64,000 bases of DNA from Bog-950 sp964493695. Its GTDB lineage: Bacteria; Bacteroidota; Bacteroidia; Chitinophagales; LD1. The translations under genes were made by a program, and so were the position numbers. The notes beneath the pieces are model-generated. The model did no database searches. It saw only the letters and a program-made list of their open reading frames with translations, and had not been told where the DNA came from. The stretch is taken from contig CAZBPG010000001.1 of assembly GCA_964493695.1 (NCBI GenBank), positions 62,001 through 126,000 of the forward strand. The letters run 5' to 3'. Shown here in pieces: positions 25,865-33,788 of this stretch. Position 1 is the stretch's first letter. Each line of letters opens with the position of its first letter.

Positions 25865-28171
25865 ATGCTGCGCTCCGTTATCCTACTTTCCTGTTTTTCT
25901 GTATTCATTTCCATAGCTACTTTAAGTGCACAAACCATGACAGCCACCCAAGCCGATACCAAAGCACGCGAACTGATTGCGCAAATGAGTTTGAAAGAGA
26001 AAGTGTACGAAATGCACGGACACGGCATGATTCGCTTTGGTATGTCTATTCTGTTTTCGAAAAAAATTAAACCGGTGCATGCCGGTGGCAATAAGCGGTT
26101 GGGAATTCCTTCCACTATTTTTTTGGATGGTCCGCGCGGGGTGAGTTTGCATAAAGGCGCTACTGCTTTTCCTACAACTATGGCGCGCGGTGCCAGTTGG
26201 GATATTGGTCTGGAAAAAAGAGTTGGTGAGGCTATTGCCGAAGAAATACGCGCACTGGGTGCCAACTACAGCGGTGCGGTTTGTATGAATTTGCTGCGGC
26301 ACCCTGCTTGGGGACGCGCGCAGGAAACCTATGGCGAAGACCCGCACCATGTGGGTGAAATGGCTTCGGCTTTGGTGGATGGAATTCAGCAACACAACGT
26401 GCAGGCCTGCGCCAAACACTTTGCCGCCAACAGCATGGAGAACAACCGGTTTGGCGGAAGCATGAATATGGATGAGCGCACGCTGCGCGAAGTGTATCTG
26501 CCGCATTTTAAAAAAGTGATTGAGCGCGGTGCCGCTTCGGTAATGAGCGCTTACAACAAACTGAACGGTGGGTTTTGCGGGCACCACAAAATGTTGTTGA
26601 CGGATATTCTGCGCAACGAGTGGGGATTTAAGGGTTACGTAACCAGCGACTGGATGAACGGTCTTTACGATGCGCAAAAAGGAATTGAAGCCGGAATGAA
26701 TATTGAAATGCCCAGCGATAAAGTTTACTCGCTCAAGAAAGTGAAACAGCTTTTGAGCGATGGGAAAATAAAAGAGCAGCAGATTGATGATTTGATTTTG
26801 CCCATCATCCGCACCAAATTATTTTTTGTAGCGAAGAAAGATGTGCAGGAGTATCCGAAGAGTTTAGTGGGTTGTAAAGCGCACATTGATTTAGCGCGCG
26901 AAGTGGCGGAGAAGAGTGCGGTGCTGCTGAAGAACGAAAATTCATTTCTGCCCTTAGACAAAAGCAAAGTAAAGCGCATTGCGGTTATCGGCTCGCTGGC
27001 TTCTGTAAAACAAACCGGTGACCACGGCAGCAGCCGTGTGTTTCCCAAATATGTGGTTTCTCCGCTGGATGGAATCAGTATTTACCTTACAGGCGAATGT
27101 CACCCTGAGCGGAGTCGAAGGGGGAAGGCGAGGAAAGGCTTCGACTACGCTCAGCCTGACATTGCTGGTACAGTAGAAATCCTCACCGCACCGGTAGATG
27201 ACATAGCAGCCATTAAAAACATCTGCACCGGTGCAGATGCCGTGATTGTTGTTGCCGGTACTACTTACAAAGACGAAGGCGAGTTTATAGGCAACGGACA
27301 AATACGCGATAAGAATAACCCCGACAAAAAAGATTTTATTACCCGCACCGGTATACTTGCTGTGGGTGGCGACCGGAAGTATCTGCATCTGCATCAACCG
27401 GATATTGAGGTGATACATGCCGCGGCTTCGGTAAACAAAAATGTGGTGGTGAGTTTAGTGGCAGGCAGCGCGGTAACGGTGGAGGAATGGCACGAAGAAG
27501 TGCCCGCCATCATCGAAACGTTTTACAACGGCATGGAAGGCGGCACCGCCCTTGCGCGTATTTTGTTTGGCGATGTAAACCCATCCGGTAAACTTCCCTT
27601 CACCGTTCCGAAACTCGAAAGCGATTTGCCTGCGTTTAACTCGTACGATACGGCTGTTGATTATGGTTACTACCATGGCTACACGCTTTTCGATAAAGAG
27701 AAAAAAGAAGCGCGTTATCCTTTCGGCTTTGGTTTAAGCTATACACAGTTTGATATTTCTGATTTAAAAACGAATGTCTTCGCAGGGTCTCCGTCTCGGG
27801 ACCCTGCGTTCGTGCAAAGCCACAGGGTCTTCGCAGAGCCGAAAGACCCTGTGGGGACATCCGAAACCTGCGAGGTTTCGGTTAGCGTAAAAAACACCGG
27901 TGCGCGTGCCGGTGCCGAAGTGGTGCAGGTATATGTTGGTTTCCCCGATTCGAAAATTGAGCAACCGGTGAAACTTCTCCGGGGCTTCAGCAAAGTTTTT
28001 CTTCAACCGGGCGAGGAGCGCAGGGTTGAGTTCAACATCAGCGCCAGCGATTTGGCCTCTTTCCACCCTGATACCCAAACCTGGCAAACCGCTAAAGGCA
28101 CCTACCGGGTTAGCGTGGGCAATTCTTCGAGCAACGCAGAGATGCTTACTTCCACCTTCCAAATTAACTAA
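25865..28171 (+). CDS. family 3 glycoside hydrolase (beta-glucosidase-like)
   Basis: 768 residues with a signal peptide (about 1-20, ATLSAQ). The N-terminal barrel has FLDGPRGV near 92-99, KHFAANSMENNR near 183-194 and YVTSDWMNG near 258-266, whose Asp is the likely nucleophile. The GH3 C-domain includes GSLASVKQTGDHGSSRV, and a fibronectin-like domain ends the protein (VSVKNTGARAGAEVVQVY, KVFLQPGEERRVEF). It hydrolyses beta-linked glucosides or related sugars in the periplasm. Two in-frame repeat insertions sit in it: residues about 411-433 (CHPERSRRG ... FDYAQPD) and about 639-672 (SPSRDPAF ... DPVGTSE). Both fall in likely surface loops. Confidence 0.93.
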   Translation: MLRSVILLSCFSVFISIATLSAQTMTATQADTKARELIAQMSLKEKVYEMHGHGMIRFGMSILFSKKIKPVHAGGNKRLGIPSTIFLDGPRGVSLHKGATAFPTTMARGASWDIGLEKRVGEAIAEEIRALGANYSGAVCMNLLRHPAWGRAQETYGEDPHHVGEMASALVDGIQQHNVQACAKHFAANSMENNRFGGSMNMDERTLREVYLPHFKKVIERGAASVMSAYNKLNGGFCGHHKMLLTDILRNEWGFKGYVTSDWMNGLYDAQKGIEAGMNIEMPSDKVYSLKKVKQLLSDGKIKEQQIDDLILPIIRTKLFFVAKKDVQEYPKSLVGCKAHIDLAREVAEKSAVLLKNENSFLPLDKSKVKRIAVIGSLASVKQTGDHGSSRVFPKYVVSPLDGISIYLTGECHPERSRRGKARKGFDYAQPDIAGTVEILTAPVDDIAAIKNICTGADAVIVVAGTTYKDEGEFIGNGQIRDKNNPDKKDFITRTGILAVGGDRKYLHLHQPDIEVIHAAASVNKNVVVSLVAGSAVTVEEWHEEVPAIIETFYNGMEGGTALARILFGDVNPSGKLPFTVPKLESDLPAFNSYDTAVDYGYYHGYTLFDKEKKEARYPFGFGLSYTQFDISDLKTNVFAGSPSRDPAFVQSHRVFAEPKDPVGTSETCEVSVSVKNTGARAGAEVVQVYVGFPDSKIEQPVKLLRGFSKVFLQPGEERRVEFNISASDLASFHPDTQTWQTAKGTYRVSVGNSSSNAEMLTSTFQIN
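27098..27161. repeat. palindromic repeat inserted in frame in the GH3 glycosidase
   Basis: Arms TGTCACCCTGAGCGGAGTCG (plus AAG) and its near-complement CTTCGACTACGCTCAGCCTG (plus ACA) flank an 18-bp centre. In the gene it encodes CHPERSRRG and FDYAQPD. The same arm sequence is seen alone at 4299-4323, so this is a dispersed repeat family that has entered a reading frame. Confidence 0.85.
27781..27881. repeat. three consecutive hairpin repeats inserted in frame in the GH3 glycosidase
   Basis: Three stems follow each other: CGCAGGGTC/GACCCTGCG (27781-27808), CACAGGGTCTT/AAGACCCTGTG (27821-27853) and CCGAAACCT/AGGTTTCGG (27861-27881). The first stem recurs in intergenic DNA at 63373-63400. Together they add about 34 residues between the C-domain and the Fn3-like domain without breaking the frame. 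Confidence 0.85.
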
Positions 28172-28188
28172 CAAAACAGGGAGGTTAA

Positions 28189-28503
28189 CAGACCTGTCAG
28201 CGGCTTTCCGCCTTAGCGGGAAAGGTCATACAGGTCTGCAGGGATGATACCGGAATTCCGCTATATACCTTTCAGGTCTGGTAATGGCTGTCCGCTAACG
28301 CGGGAAGAGTCATGCAGGTCTGGAGGGATGATACCGGCATAGCGGTATAAACCCGACAGGTCAGACGGGATGATAGCGGAATCCCGCTATAAACCATACA
28401 GGTCTGGTAGCGGCTGTCCGCTAAAGCGGGGAGGCTCATACAGGTCTGCAGGGATGATAGCAGAATGCCGCTATAAGCCCGTTTGGTCTGTAAACAGGTA
28501 CCT
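28189..28503. repeat. 21-bp-period array (15 units) built of 42-bp hairpin units
   Basis: The 315 bp divide exactly into fifteen 21-bp steps. Odd steps start with CAGGTCTG or a variant (28231, 28273, 28315, 28357, 28399, 28441); even steps carry GGAATNCCGCTATA or GCTAANGCGGG. The order is C-D-A-B-C-D-A-B-A-B-C-D-A-B-C, so the higher-order unit is 84 bp with one 42-bp exception. A/B junctions form stems such as ATAGCGG/CCGCTAT, and C/D junctions form CCGCT/AGCGG. In-frame stops (tgatag) argue against translation. A more AT-rich continuation with the same step runs to about 28566. Confidence 0.88.
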
Positions 28504-28572
28504 TGTTATAGAAAAGGCCATTTTCAGGATAAAAATCGGTCATTTCTATATAAAAGAGGAGATTTAAGGAGT

Positions 28573-29019
28573 TTACAAATACCTCCTTCTTCTGCGTTGT
28601 TTGGGCGGCTTGGTAAACTGCTCCTTGCGTGCGGTTTCGGCAAGGGCTATCTGGCGGGCATCGTCTGCGCGGGCAAAAAATGTTCCGCCAATCCAGTATA
28701 TATCCATGCGGTTGAAGAGCGCCCAACTCAGCATCAGTGCTTCGCCCACTTTGGCCAGCTTGCTTACTTTGTTTAATGCAGTTAAACCGGCAGGCACGTG
28801 GTCACCGGTTATTACCGGCAGGCCTTCCCACGATGCTACACCGTAAAAGGCAGCTGTTGCTTCGGGCGTGGAGTGAGCATACTTAAGCCGCCCGATAGAG
28901 ATGACCGCTGCCCGCCCGTGTTTGCGGGCGCGCGATAAACTTTGCAGCGATGAAAACTTACGCGTGGTGCGCAGATAATCGCCTGAGGGAAGAAGCGTGT
29001 TATGAAAGTAAATTGCCAT
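28573..29019 (-). CDS. orphan protein of unknown function
   Basis: 148 residues, starting MAIYFHNTLLPSGDYLRTTR and ending in a strongly basic tail (PPKQRRRRRYL). The middle contains a hydrophobic region (GEALMLSWALFNRMDIYWIGG, about 91-111) that could be a buried helix pair. No signal peptide. I do not recognise a family. A truncated relative of its N-terminus (MAIHLHNRIIKSGD) is present at 63406-63450 in the same position relative to a secreted-protein gene, so a paralogous family exists. Its 3' end abuts the 21-bp array. Confidence 0.6.
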   Translation of the reverse strand: MAIYFHNTLLPSGDYLRTTRKFSSLQSLSRARKHGRAAVISIGRLKYAHSTPEATAAFYGVASWEGLPVITGDHVPAGLTALNKVSKLAKVGEALMLSWALFNRMDIYWIGGTFFARADDARQIALAETARKEQFTKPPKQRRRRRYL

Positions 29020-29107
29020 AATGTTTTGTTTACAGCCAAGATAAAAACAAAATAAAAAAGTGGAAGGGTGGGGCTTTTACTTACTTTTATGGAAAGGAAT
29101 TTTATGA
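29018..29107. repeat. duplicated divergent leader region, copy 1
   Basis: About 90 bp from the start codon of the 148-aa gene to the start of the secreted-protein gene. It is almost identical to 63447-63533, sharing ttttgtttacagccaagata, gaagggtggggcttttactt and the following actttatg-like start region, with a 5-base length difference. Both copies hold divergent starts. The conserved block probably contains the promoter of the secreted proteins. Confidence 0.85.
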
Positions 29108-29979
29108 AATGGGTTTACCGGTGTATGCTTCCTGTTCTTCTTTTGCTTTCTGCTGAAGCAAAATCGCAGGCGTATGTTTATCATCCTTTTCCGGATTCGA
29201 ATTTTACATGGAAAGGGTATACTGCATGTATTGGTGGTGGCGGTCATTGGTCATGTAATATACGAGGCGACACTCTCATCAACGGCATAACTTATAAAAA
29301 CATTGGGAATATCGCTAGTATTTTGTTTATGGGTAGTATTCGTGTAGATACCAGTAAGAAAGTTTTTTTCTACAACTACAAGGAGTATGTAAACCACGAA
29401 CGACTTTTGTATGATTTTTCATTTTCGGTTGGAGACACAATTTCCTCTTTGGCTACCGGAGAATTGTTGAATGTGTATCTTGTAGATACTCCAAGCTACT
29501 TTGGTATACCTAGAAGAACCTTACATTTAAGGACTGCCGGGGGAGCGGATAAAGACAAATGGATTGAAGGTGTTGGAAGTCATTTGGGTCCCTTAAGTTT
29601 ATCAAAAGTTTCCCCGGGATATTGCGCTTGGTCTTGTTTATGCCAAGCGTTTGATGATTCACTGTTGGTATTTGAAAGGAATGATTACCTATCAAACTTG
29701 TGTTTCCCAACTTCTTCAATATTGGAAGTAAAGGGTTTATACATAGTAAAGGTATATCCAAACCCCTCCACCACCTACTTCACTCTCCAGCTCTCCTCAT
29801 CACCAAGCACGCCAACTCATTTTCAACTTTACGATGCACTCGGCCGACCGGTGATGCGCGAAGCGATAAATACTGAAACCACTGCCCTGCAACGCGGCAA
29901 CCTGCCCACCGGTATTTACTTTTGGCAGTTAGAATCAGCAAATAAAATATTGGGGAGAGGGAAGGTGGTGATGGAGTAA
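29089..29979 (+). CDS. secreted protein with type IX secretion C-terminal domain
   Basis: 296 residues from the ATG at 29089 (an alternative at 29104 gives MKWVYRCMLP). Signal peptide ends near SQA. The N-terminal region (WKGYTACIGGGGHWSCNIRG, TLINGITYKNIG) resembles the body of the partial protein at the right edge (both have a NGITY/NREYQ-type motif and DTSKKVFFYN/ DSLGRVWML repeats). The C-terminus is a Por secretion/T9SS type A domain: VKVYPNPSTTYFTLQL, YDALGRPV, LPTGIYFWQL, KVVME. It should be exported by T9SS and anchored or released at the surface. The role is unknown. Confidence 0.82.
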   Translation: MERNFMKWVYRCMLPVLLLLSAEAKSQAYVYHPFPDSNFTWKGYTACIGGGGHWSCNIRGDTLINGITYKNIGNIASILFMGSIRVDTSKKVFFYNYKEYVNHERLLYDFSFSVGDTISSLATGELLNVYLVDTPSYFGIPRRTLHLRTAGGADKDKWIEGVGSHLGPLSLSKVSPGYCAWSCLCQAFDDSLLVFERNDYLSNLCFPTSSILEVKGLYIVKVYPNPSTTYFTLQLSSSPSTPTHFQLYDALGRPVMREAINTETTALQRGNLPTGIYFWQLESANKILGRGKVVME

Positions 29980-29984
29980 ACTCC

Positions 29985-30017
29985 AACCCCGAAAGGGTTT
30001 AAAACCCTTTCGGGGTT
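29985..30017 (+). terminator. hairpin repeat ccccgaaagggttt, terminator-like
   Basis: AACCCCGAAAGGGTTTtAAACCCTTTCGGGGTT forms two nested stems right after the stop at 29979. The same motif occurs at 47124-47158, so it is a dispersed hairpin element that may also end transcription here. There is no clear T-run. Confidence 0.6.
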
Positions 30018-30042
30018 TGGTTATGCCTCTTATATTCGTTTC

Positions 30043-30978
30043 ATGAAATTGAAAGAACCAATCTCTGCCAAACAAATTGCTGAGTGGACCAACTGCGAAA
30101 TTATTGGCGATGAAAAGGCACTGGTTAAAGGGCTGAACGAAATTCATAATGTAGAAGAAGGCGACATTACCTTTGTTGACCACGAGAAGTATTACGATTT
30201 TACCCTGAAGTCGAAAGCCACTTTCATCATCCTCAACAAGAAAGTAGAACCGGTGGCGGGCAAGGTGTTGTTCTATTCCGAAAATCCGTTTGCCGCCTAC
30301 AACTATCTGGCAGAACGGTTTAAGCCCGAAGTAAGAACCGGTAAAAGCGTTGGCGAAACTTCGAAGATTGGTGAGGGAACTTTCATCTACCCCAATGCGT
30401 TTATCGGTGAGCATGTAACTATAGGTAACAACTGCGTCATTCACCCCAACGCCACTATTTACGCCTATACCCAAATTGGCAACAACGTTATTATACACGC
30501 CAACGCTACCATCGGTGGCGATGCCTTTTATTACAAGCGCTATAAAACACACTACCAAAAAATGCACAGCGCAGGGCGCGTGGTGATTGCTGATGATGTG
30601 GAAATTGGTGCCGGCACTACTATAGATGCCGGTGTAAGCAGCGATACCGTTATAGGCAAAGGCACCAAGCTCGATGACCAAGTGCATATTGGCCACGATG
30701 TAAAAATTGGTGAGCAATGCATTATTGCCGCGCAGGTGGGTATTGCAGGCAACACCAAAATAGGCAACCGGGTTACACTTTACGGCAAAGTGGCGGTAAA
30801 CAAAAACATCACCATCGGTGACGATGCCATAGTTATGGCAACCTCAGCCGTGCCTAATAATTTAGAAGGAGGAAAAACCTATATCGGCTATCCGGCCGTA
30901 GAAGCCCGCACTTTTGCCAAGCAGGTAGCGGTGATAAAGAAGCTGCCGGAGCTTTGGGAGAAGTTGAAGAATCTTTGA
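30043..30978 (+). CDS. LpxD-like UDP-3-O-acylglucosamine N-acyltransferase
   Basis: 311 residues. The N-terminal LpxD-type domain (ISAKQIAEWTNCEIIGD ... GDITFVDHEKYYDF, about 1-95) precedes hexapeptide repeats of the left-handed beta-helix (about 105-285). The segment VQ-IGHDVKIGEQCIIAAQVGIAG contains the histidine corresponding to the LpxD catalytic His, and VEIGAGTTIDAGVSSDTVIG matches the LpxD core. The usual reaction adds a hydroxyacyl chain to the amine of lipid A precursor. It is somewhat shorter than classic LpxD and, lacking other lpx genes nearby, may be the second paralogue common in Bacteroidota. Confidence 0.8.
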   Translation: MKLKEPISAKQIAEWTNCEIIGDEKALVKGLNEIHNVEEGDITFVDHEKYYDFTLKSKATFIILNKKVEPVAGKVLFYSENPFAAYNYLAERFKPEVRTGKSVGETSKIGEGTFIYPNAFIGEHVTIGNNCVIHPNATIYAYTQIGNNVIIHANATIGGDAFYYKRYKTHYQKMHSAGRVVIADDVEIGAGTTIDAGVSSDTVIGKGTKLDDQVHIGHDVKIGEQCIIAAQVGIAGNTKIGNRVTLYGKVAVNKNITIGDDAIVMATSAVPNNLEGGKTYIGYPAVEARTFAKQVAVIKKLPELWEKLKNL

Positions 30979-31004
30979 TTCAACTTTCAAAAACTTTATC
31001 TTTG
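30974..31004 (+). promoter_or_regulatory. promoter TTTG-N19-TATCTTTG for the toxin-antitoxin operon
   Basis: TTTG at 30974-30977 (overlapping the LpxD-like stop) and TATCTTTG at 30997-31004 are spaced by exactly 19 bases, a perfect match to the Bacteroidota housekeeping promoter. The ATG at 31021 follows by 16 bases. Confidence 0.72.
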
Positions 31005-31020
31005 CTATAAACAACTACAC

Positions 31021-31251
31021 ATGGACTTAATTTCAAAATACGATTTGATTGAGAAGATTGTGAAAACAGAAAATGAAACGCTGCTTAATCAGGTAAAGCA
31101 TTTGCTGGAAGAAGAGGAAGTTGAATCTTGGAGAAATCTTGACCCTGCTTTAAAGGCATCTATAAAAAGAGGATTGTCGCAATCCGCTAAAGGGGAAGTG
31201 ACACCACATGCACAAGTTATGAAGCGTTTACGCAAAAAGTATGCTAAGTAA
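31021..31251 (+). CDS. antitoxin-like protein
   Basis: 76 residues, highly charged and helical (DLIEKIVKTENETLLNQVKHLLEEEEVESW), with a C-terminal KASIKRGLSQSAKGEVTPHAQVMKRLRKKYAK resembling antitoxins of RelE/ParE systems in Bacteroidota. It overlaps nothing, but its stop is 2 bp from the toxin start, and the best promoter of the window stands in front of it. Predicted to bind and block the toxin and to repress the operon. Confidence 0.78.
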   Translation: MDLISKYDLIEKIVKTENETLLNQVKHLLEEEEVESWRNLDPALKASIKRGLSQSAKGEVTPHAQVMKRLRKKYAK

Positions 31252-31253
31252 CA

Positions 31254-31544
31254 ATGAAAGTTTTCTGGACAAAGGAGGCGGAAGAAACATTCAACCAAAA
31301 CATTGCCTACCTTGAAGAAGAATGGAATGAAGCCGTAATTGACAATTTCATTGATAAAGTCGAAGAAGTTATAGCAGCCATTTCAAAACATCCCTTGGTT
31401 TTTCCTGCCATAAGTAAAAAGAAAGCTACCCATAAATGTTTGATAGTAAAGCAGGTTTCACTCTATTATAAAGTTTTGGAAGACAGAATTGACCTGCTTA
31501 CCTTTTGGAACAATTACCAAAACCCGAAACGGCTTAAGCTATAA
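31254..31544 (+). CDS. RelE/ParE-family toxin
   Basis: 96 residues: MKVFWTKEAEETFNQNIAYLEEEW at the N-terminus, KVEEVIAAISKHPLVFPAISKKKATHKCLIVKQVSLYYKVLEDRIDLLTFWNNYQNPKRL thereafter in the order of the RelE/ParE fold (two helices, then a beta sheet). ParE-like toxins inhibit gyrase, RelE-like ones cleave mRNA; which applies cannot be told. Forms an operon with the 76-aa antitoxin. Confidence 0.85.
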   Translation: MKVFWTKEAEETFNQNIAYLEEEWNEAVIDNFIDKVEEVIAAISKHPLVFPAISKKKATHKCLIVKQVSLYYKVLEDRIDLLTFWNNYQNPKRLKL

Positions 31545-31650
31545 TTGTGGTAATCTTTTCCTGCGTGGAAAACCTGTTACTAAAAACCTGAAATACTGAA
31601 TCTATAATCCGAAGCAGGAAAATACATTCGCGCATTCAAATCTTCCCGAC

Positions 31651-33177
31651 ATGCGCAAAAAAATAAAGTCAGCTCTCATCTCCGTTTATTATAAAGATAA
31701 ACTCGACCTCATTGTAAAAGAACTCGCTAAGCTCGGGGTGAAAATTTACAGCACCGGTGGCACTCAAAGTTTTATTGAAGGGCTTGGTGTAAAAGTAACT
31801 GCGGTAGAAGACCTTACTTCTTATCCATCTATTTTAGGCGGGAGAGTAAAAACCCTTCACCCGAAAGTTTTCGGAGGCATTTTAGGAAGAAGAGATAACG
31901 CCAGCGACCAAAAAGAAATGGCGCAATACGAAATTCCTGAAATTGATTTGGTGATTGTTGACCTCTATCCGTTTGAAGAAACGGTGAAAGGCGGAGGAAG
32001 TGAAGAAGATATTATTGAGAAGATTGACATTGGCGGAATTTCGCTCATCCGTGCGGCAGCAAAAAACTTCAACGACACTATTATTGTTTCTACCCGCAAC
32101 GATTACGAATCGCTTTTAGAATTACTGCAAACAAAAAATGGCGAAAGCGATTTAGAAGACCGTAAAAAGTTTGCCGCCAAAGCCTTCATGAACTCTTCGC
32201 ATTACGATACGCTTATCTTTAATTACTTCAATAACGAATTCAAATTCGAAGTTTTCAAAAGGAGCGAACTGAATGCAAAGGTGCTTCGCTATGGCGAGAA
32301 CCCTCACCAACGCGGAGTGTTCTACGGCAATCTTGATGAGATTTTTGAAATACTAAACGGCAAAGAACTTTCTTACAACAATCTGGTAGATGTAGATGCT
32401 TCTATAAATCTCGTAGCTGAATTTTCTGAACCGACTATTGCCATCATCAAACACACCAACAGCTGCGGGCTTGCTTCGCGCGAAACTATTGCGGAAGCCT
32501 ACAAGGCCGCTTTTGCCTGCGATACTACTTCGGCATTTGGTGGTGTAATTGCCTCTAACCGCAAAATTGATTTGGCAACCGCCAACGAAATGAATTCCCT
32601 TTTCTTCGAAGTACTCACTGCACCCGGTTATGATGATGATGCGTTGGCCGTTTTAAAAAGTAAGAAGAACAGAATTATTATCAGACAACGGACAACGGAC
32701 AACGGACAACAGAAAATACAGTTCAAAAATTTGCTGAATGGAGTATTGACACAAGATGTTGATTCTAAAGCGGAAGGCAAAAGCGAATTCAAAGTAGCTA
32801 CTGCAAAAGCCCCAGCCGCTACAGAAGTTTCTGATTTAGAGTTTGCCGTAATTGCCGTTAAGCATTTAAAGAGCAACGGTATTGCGCTCGTAAAAAACAA
32901 ACAACTCATCGGCAGTAACTGCGGGCAAACATCGCGTGTAGATGCTTTGCAAAATGCAGTCCGCAAAGCAAAAGAGTTCGGTTTCGATTTAACCGGTGCC
33001 GTAATGGCAAGCGATGCCTTCTTCCCTTTTCCCGATTGCGTGCAGATTTCGCACGAAGCGGGAATAACCGCCATCGCGCAACCGGGTGGCAGTATCAAAG
33101 ACCAGGACTCCATAGATGCCGCCAACAAAAACAACCAGGCCATGGTAATGACTGGTGTTAGGCACTTTAAGCACTAA
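31651..33177 (+). CDS. purH: bifunctional AICAR transformylase / IMP cyclohydrolase
   Basis: 508 residues. The IMP cyclohydrolase domain (1-about 195) has SALISVYYKDKLD, YSTGGTQSFIEGLG and GGRVKTLHPKVFGGIL. The AICAR formyltransferase domain follows with RYGENPHQ, the catalytic KHTNSCGLA near 270, SAFGGVIASN and the terminal DAFFPFPDCVQISHEAGITAI. It catalyses the last two steps of purine synthesis in the cytosol. A run of four GACAAC(G/A) heptamers at 32684-32711 encodes RQRTTDNGQQ in a loop (about residues 345-354), a likely in-frame insertion. Confidence 0.96.
   Translation: MRKKIKSALISVYYKDKLDLIVKELAKLGVKIYSTGGTQSFIEGLGVKVTAVEDLTSYPSILGGRVKTLHPKVFGGILGRRDNASDQKEMAQYEIPEIDLVIVDLYPFEETVKGGGSEEDIIEKIDIGGISLIRAAAKNFNDTIIVSTRNDYESLLELLQTKNGESDLEDRKKFAAKAFMNSSHYDTLIFNYFNNEFKFEVFKRSELNAKVLRYGENPHQRGVFYGNLDEIFEILNGKELSYNNLVDVDASINLVAEFSEPTIAIIKHTNSCGLASRETIAEAYKAAFACDTTSAFGGVIASNRKIDLATANEMNSLFFEVLTAPGYDDDALAVLKSKKNRIIIRQRTTDNGQQKIQFKNLLNGVLTQDVDSKAEGKSEFKVATAKAPAATEVSDLEFAVIAVKHLKSNGIALVKNKQLIGSNCGQTSRVDALQNAVRKAKEFGFDLTGAVMASDAFFPFPDCVQISHEAGITAIAQPGGSIKDQDSIDAANKNNQAMVMTGVRHFKH
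32684..32711. repeat. heptamer repeat GACAAC(G/A) x4 inside purH
   Basis: Four tandem 7-bp units (gacaacg x3, gacaaca) lie within the purH frame. The same heptamer, gacaaca, recurs near 43558-43580 in the gldD leader on the same strand of the window. In purH it makes a polar loop. Confidence 0.85.
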
Positions 33178-33222
33178 AATTAGAATTGTCATTGCGAGGC
33201 TCTGCGAAGCAATCTCTCTAAA

Positions 33223-33258
33223 ACAAAAAGTCACTTTCAATTGAAAGTGGCTTTTTGT
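33223..33258. terminator. bidirectional terminator between purH and a lipoprotein gene
   Basis: ACAAAAAGTCACTTTCAA folds onto TTGAAAGTGGCTTTTTGT (one G-T pair), with A-runs and T-runs on both sides, between convergent genes. Just upstream, attgtcattgcgaggctctg is a common dispersed Bacteroidota repeat fragment. Confidence 0.82.
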
Positions 33259-33275
33259 CTAATGTCTTGTGCCTG

Positions 33276-33752
33276 TTATCTAACGTCTACACGGAACTCT
33301 TTGCTCGCTCCAACTTTTCCTGCAGGATAATTCTGTCCGGTCGTAAAAGTTGATTTACCGGCTTCAAACGAAATCTTAAAACGAATCTGGTCGAAAGGCA
33401 TTAACATATCCGGAACGAAATAAGTAATTGCATAGTCATAACGGTTTACGCGCGGGTCAAGCGTGGTCAAATCTTCAAAAAACAACGTGTCGGGATAAGT
33501 TGGTACATAACCGGAGGTATTCATGGAGTCAATATCAAACTTTCCCATAATCCAGTTTATCGGTCTGTCGGTAGTAAACTTAAAACTCATCGGTACCGAA
33601 TCGCTGGGGAAATAAAAAGTTATAGAGGAATCTGGCAGCACAATCGAAATGGGCTCAAGCGGTTCGCTGTCCACTTTCTTAGTACAGCCATTCATTACAG
33701 AAACAAACAGTGCAATTGCAATAACGGAGAGAAAAAGGATTTTATTCTTCAT
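33276..33752 (-). CDS. predicted lipoprotein of unknown function
   Basis: 158 residues with a lipoprotein signal (SVMNGC, Cys near residue 23). The mature part is beta-rich (ITFYFPSDSVPMSFKFTTDRPINWIMGKFDID), with the look of an Ig-like or DUF-type domain. I do not recognise the family. It is convergent with purH and divergent in nothing; 37 bp downstream of the aldehyde dehydrogenase stop on the same strand side. Confidence 0.6.
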   Translation of the reverse strand: MKNKILFLSVIAIALFVSVMNGCTKKVDSEPLEPISIVLPDSSITFYFPSDSVPMSFKFTTDRPINWIMGKFDIDSMNTSGYVPTYPDTLFFEDLTTLDPRVNRYDYAITYFVPDMLMPFDQIRFKISFEAGKSTFTTGQNYPAGKVGASKEFRVDVR

Positions 33753-33788
33753 GGTGTTTTCAAAGTCCCCTTTAGGGGATTTAGGGTT

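Noticed and set aside
28189..28503. CRISPR array
   Set aside because: Regular spacing is present, but there are no unique spacers between identical repeats: every base belongs to a 21-bp step, and no cas gene is near.
28370..28726. Frames on both strands over the 28.2-kb array
   Set aside because: Each is interrupted by tgatag-type stops in other units and the frame depends on the repeat phase, so no protein product is likely.
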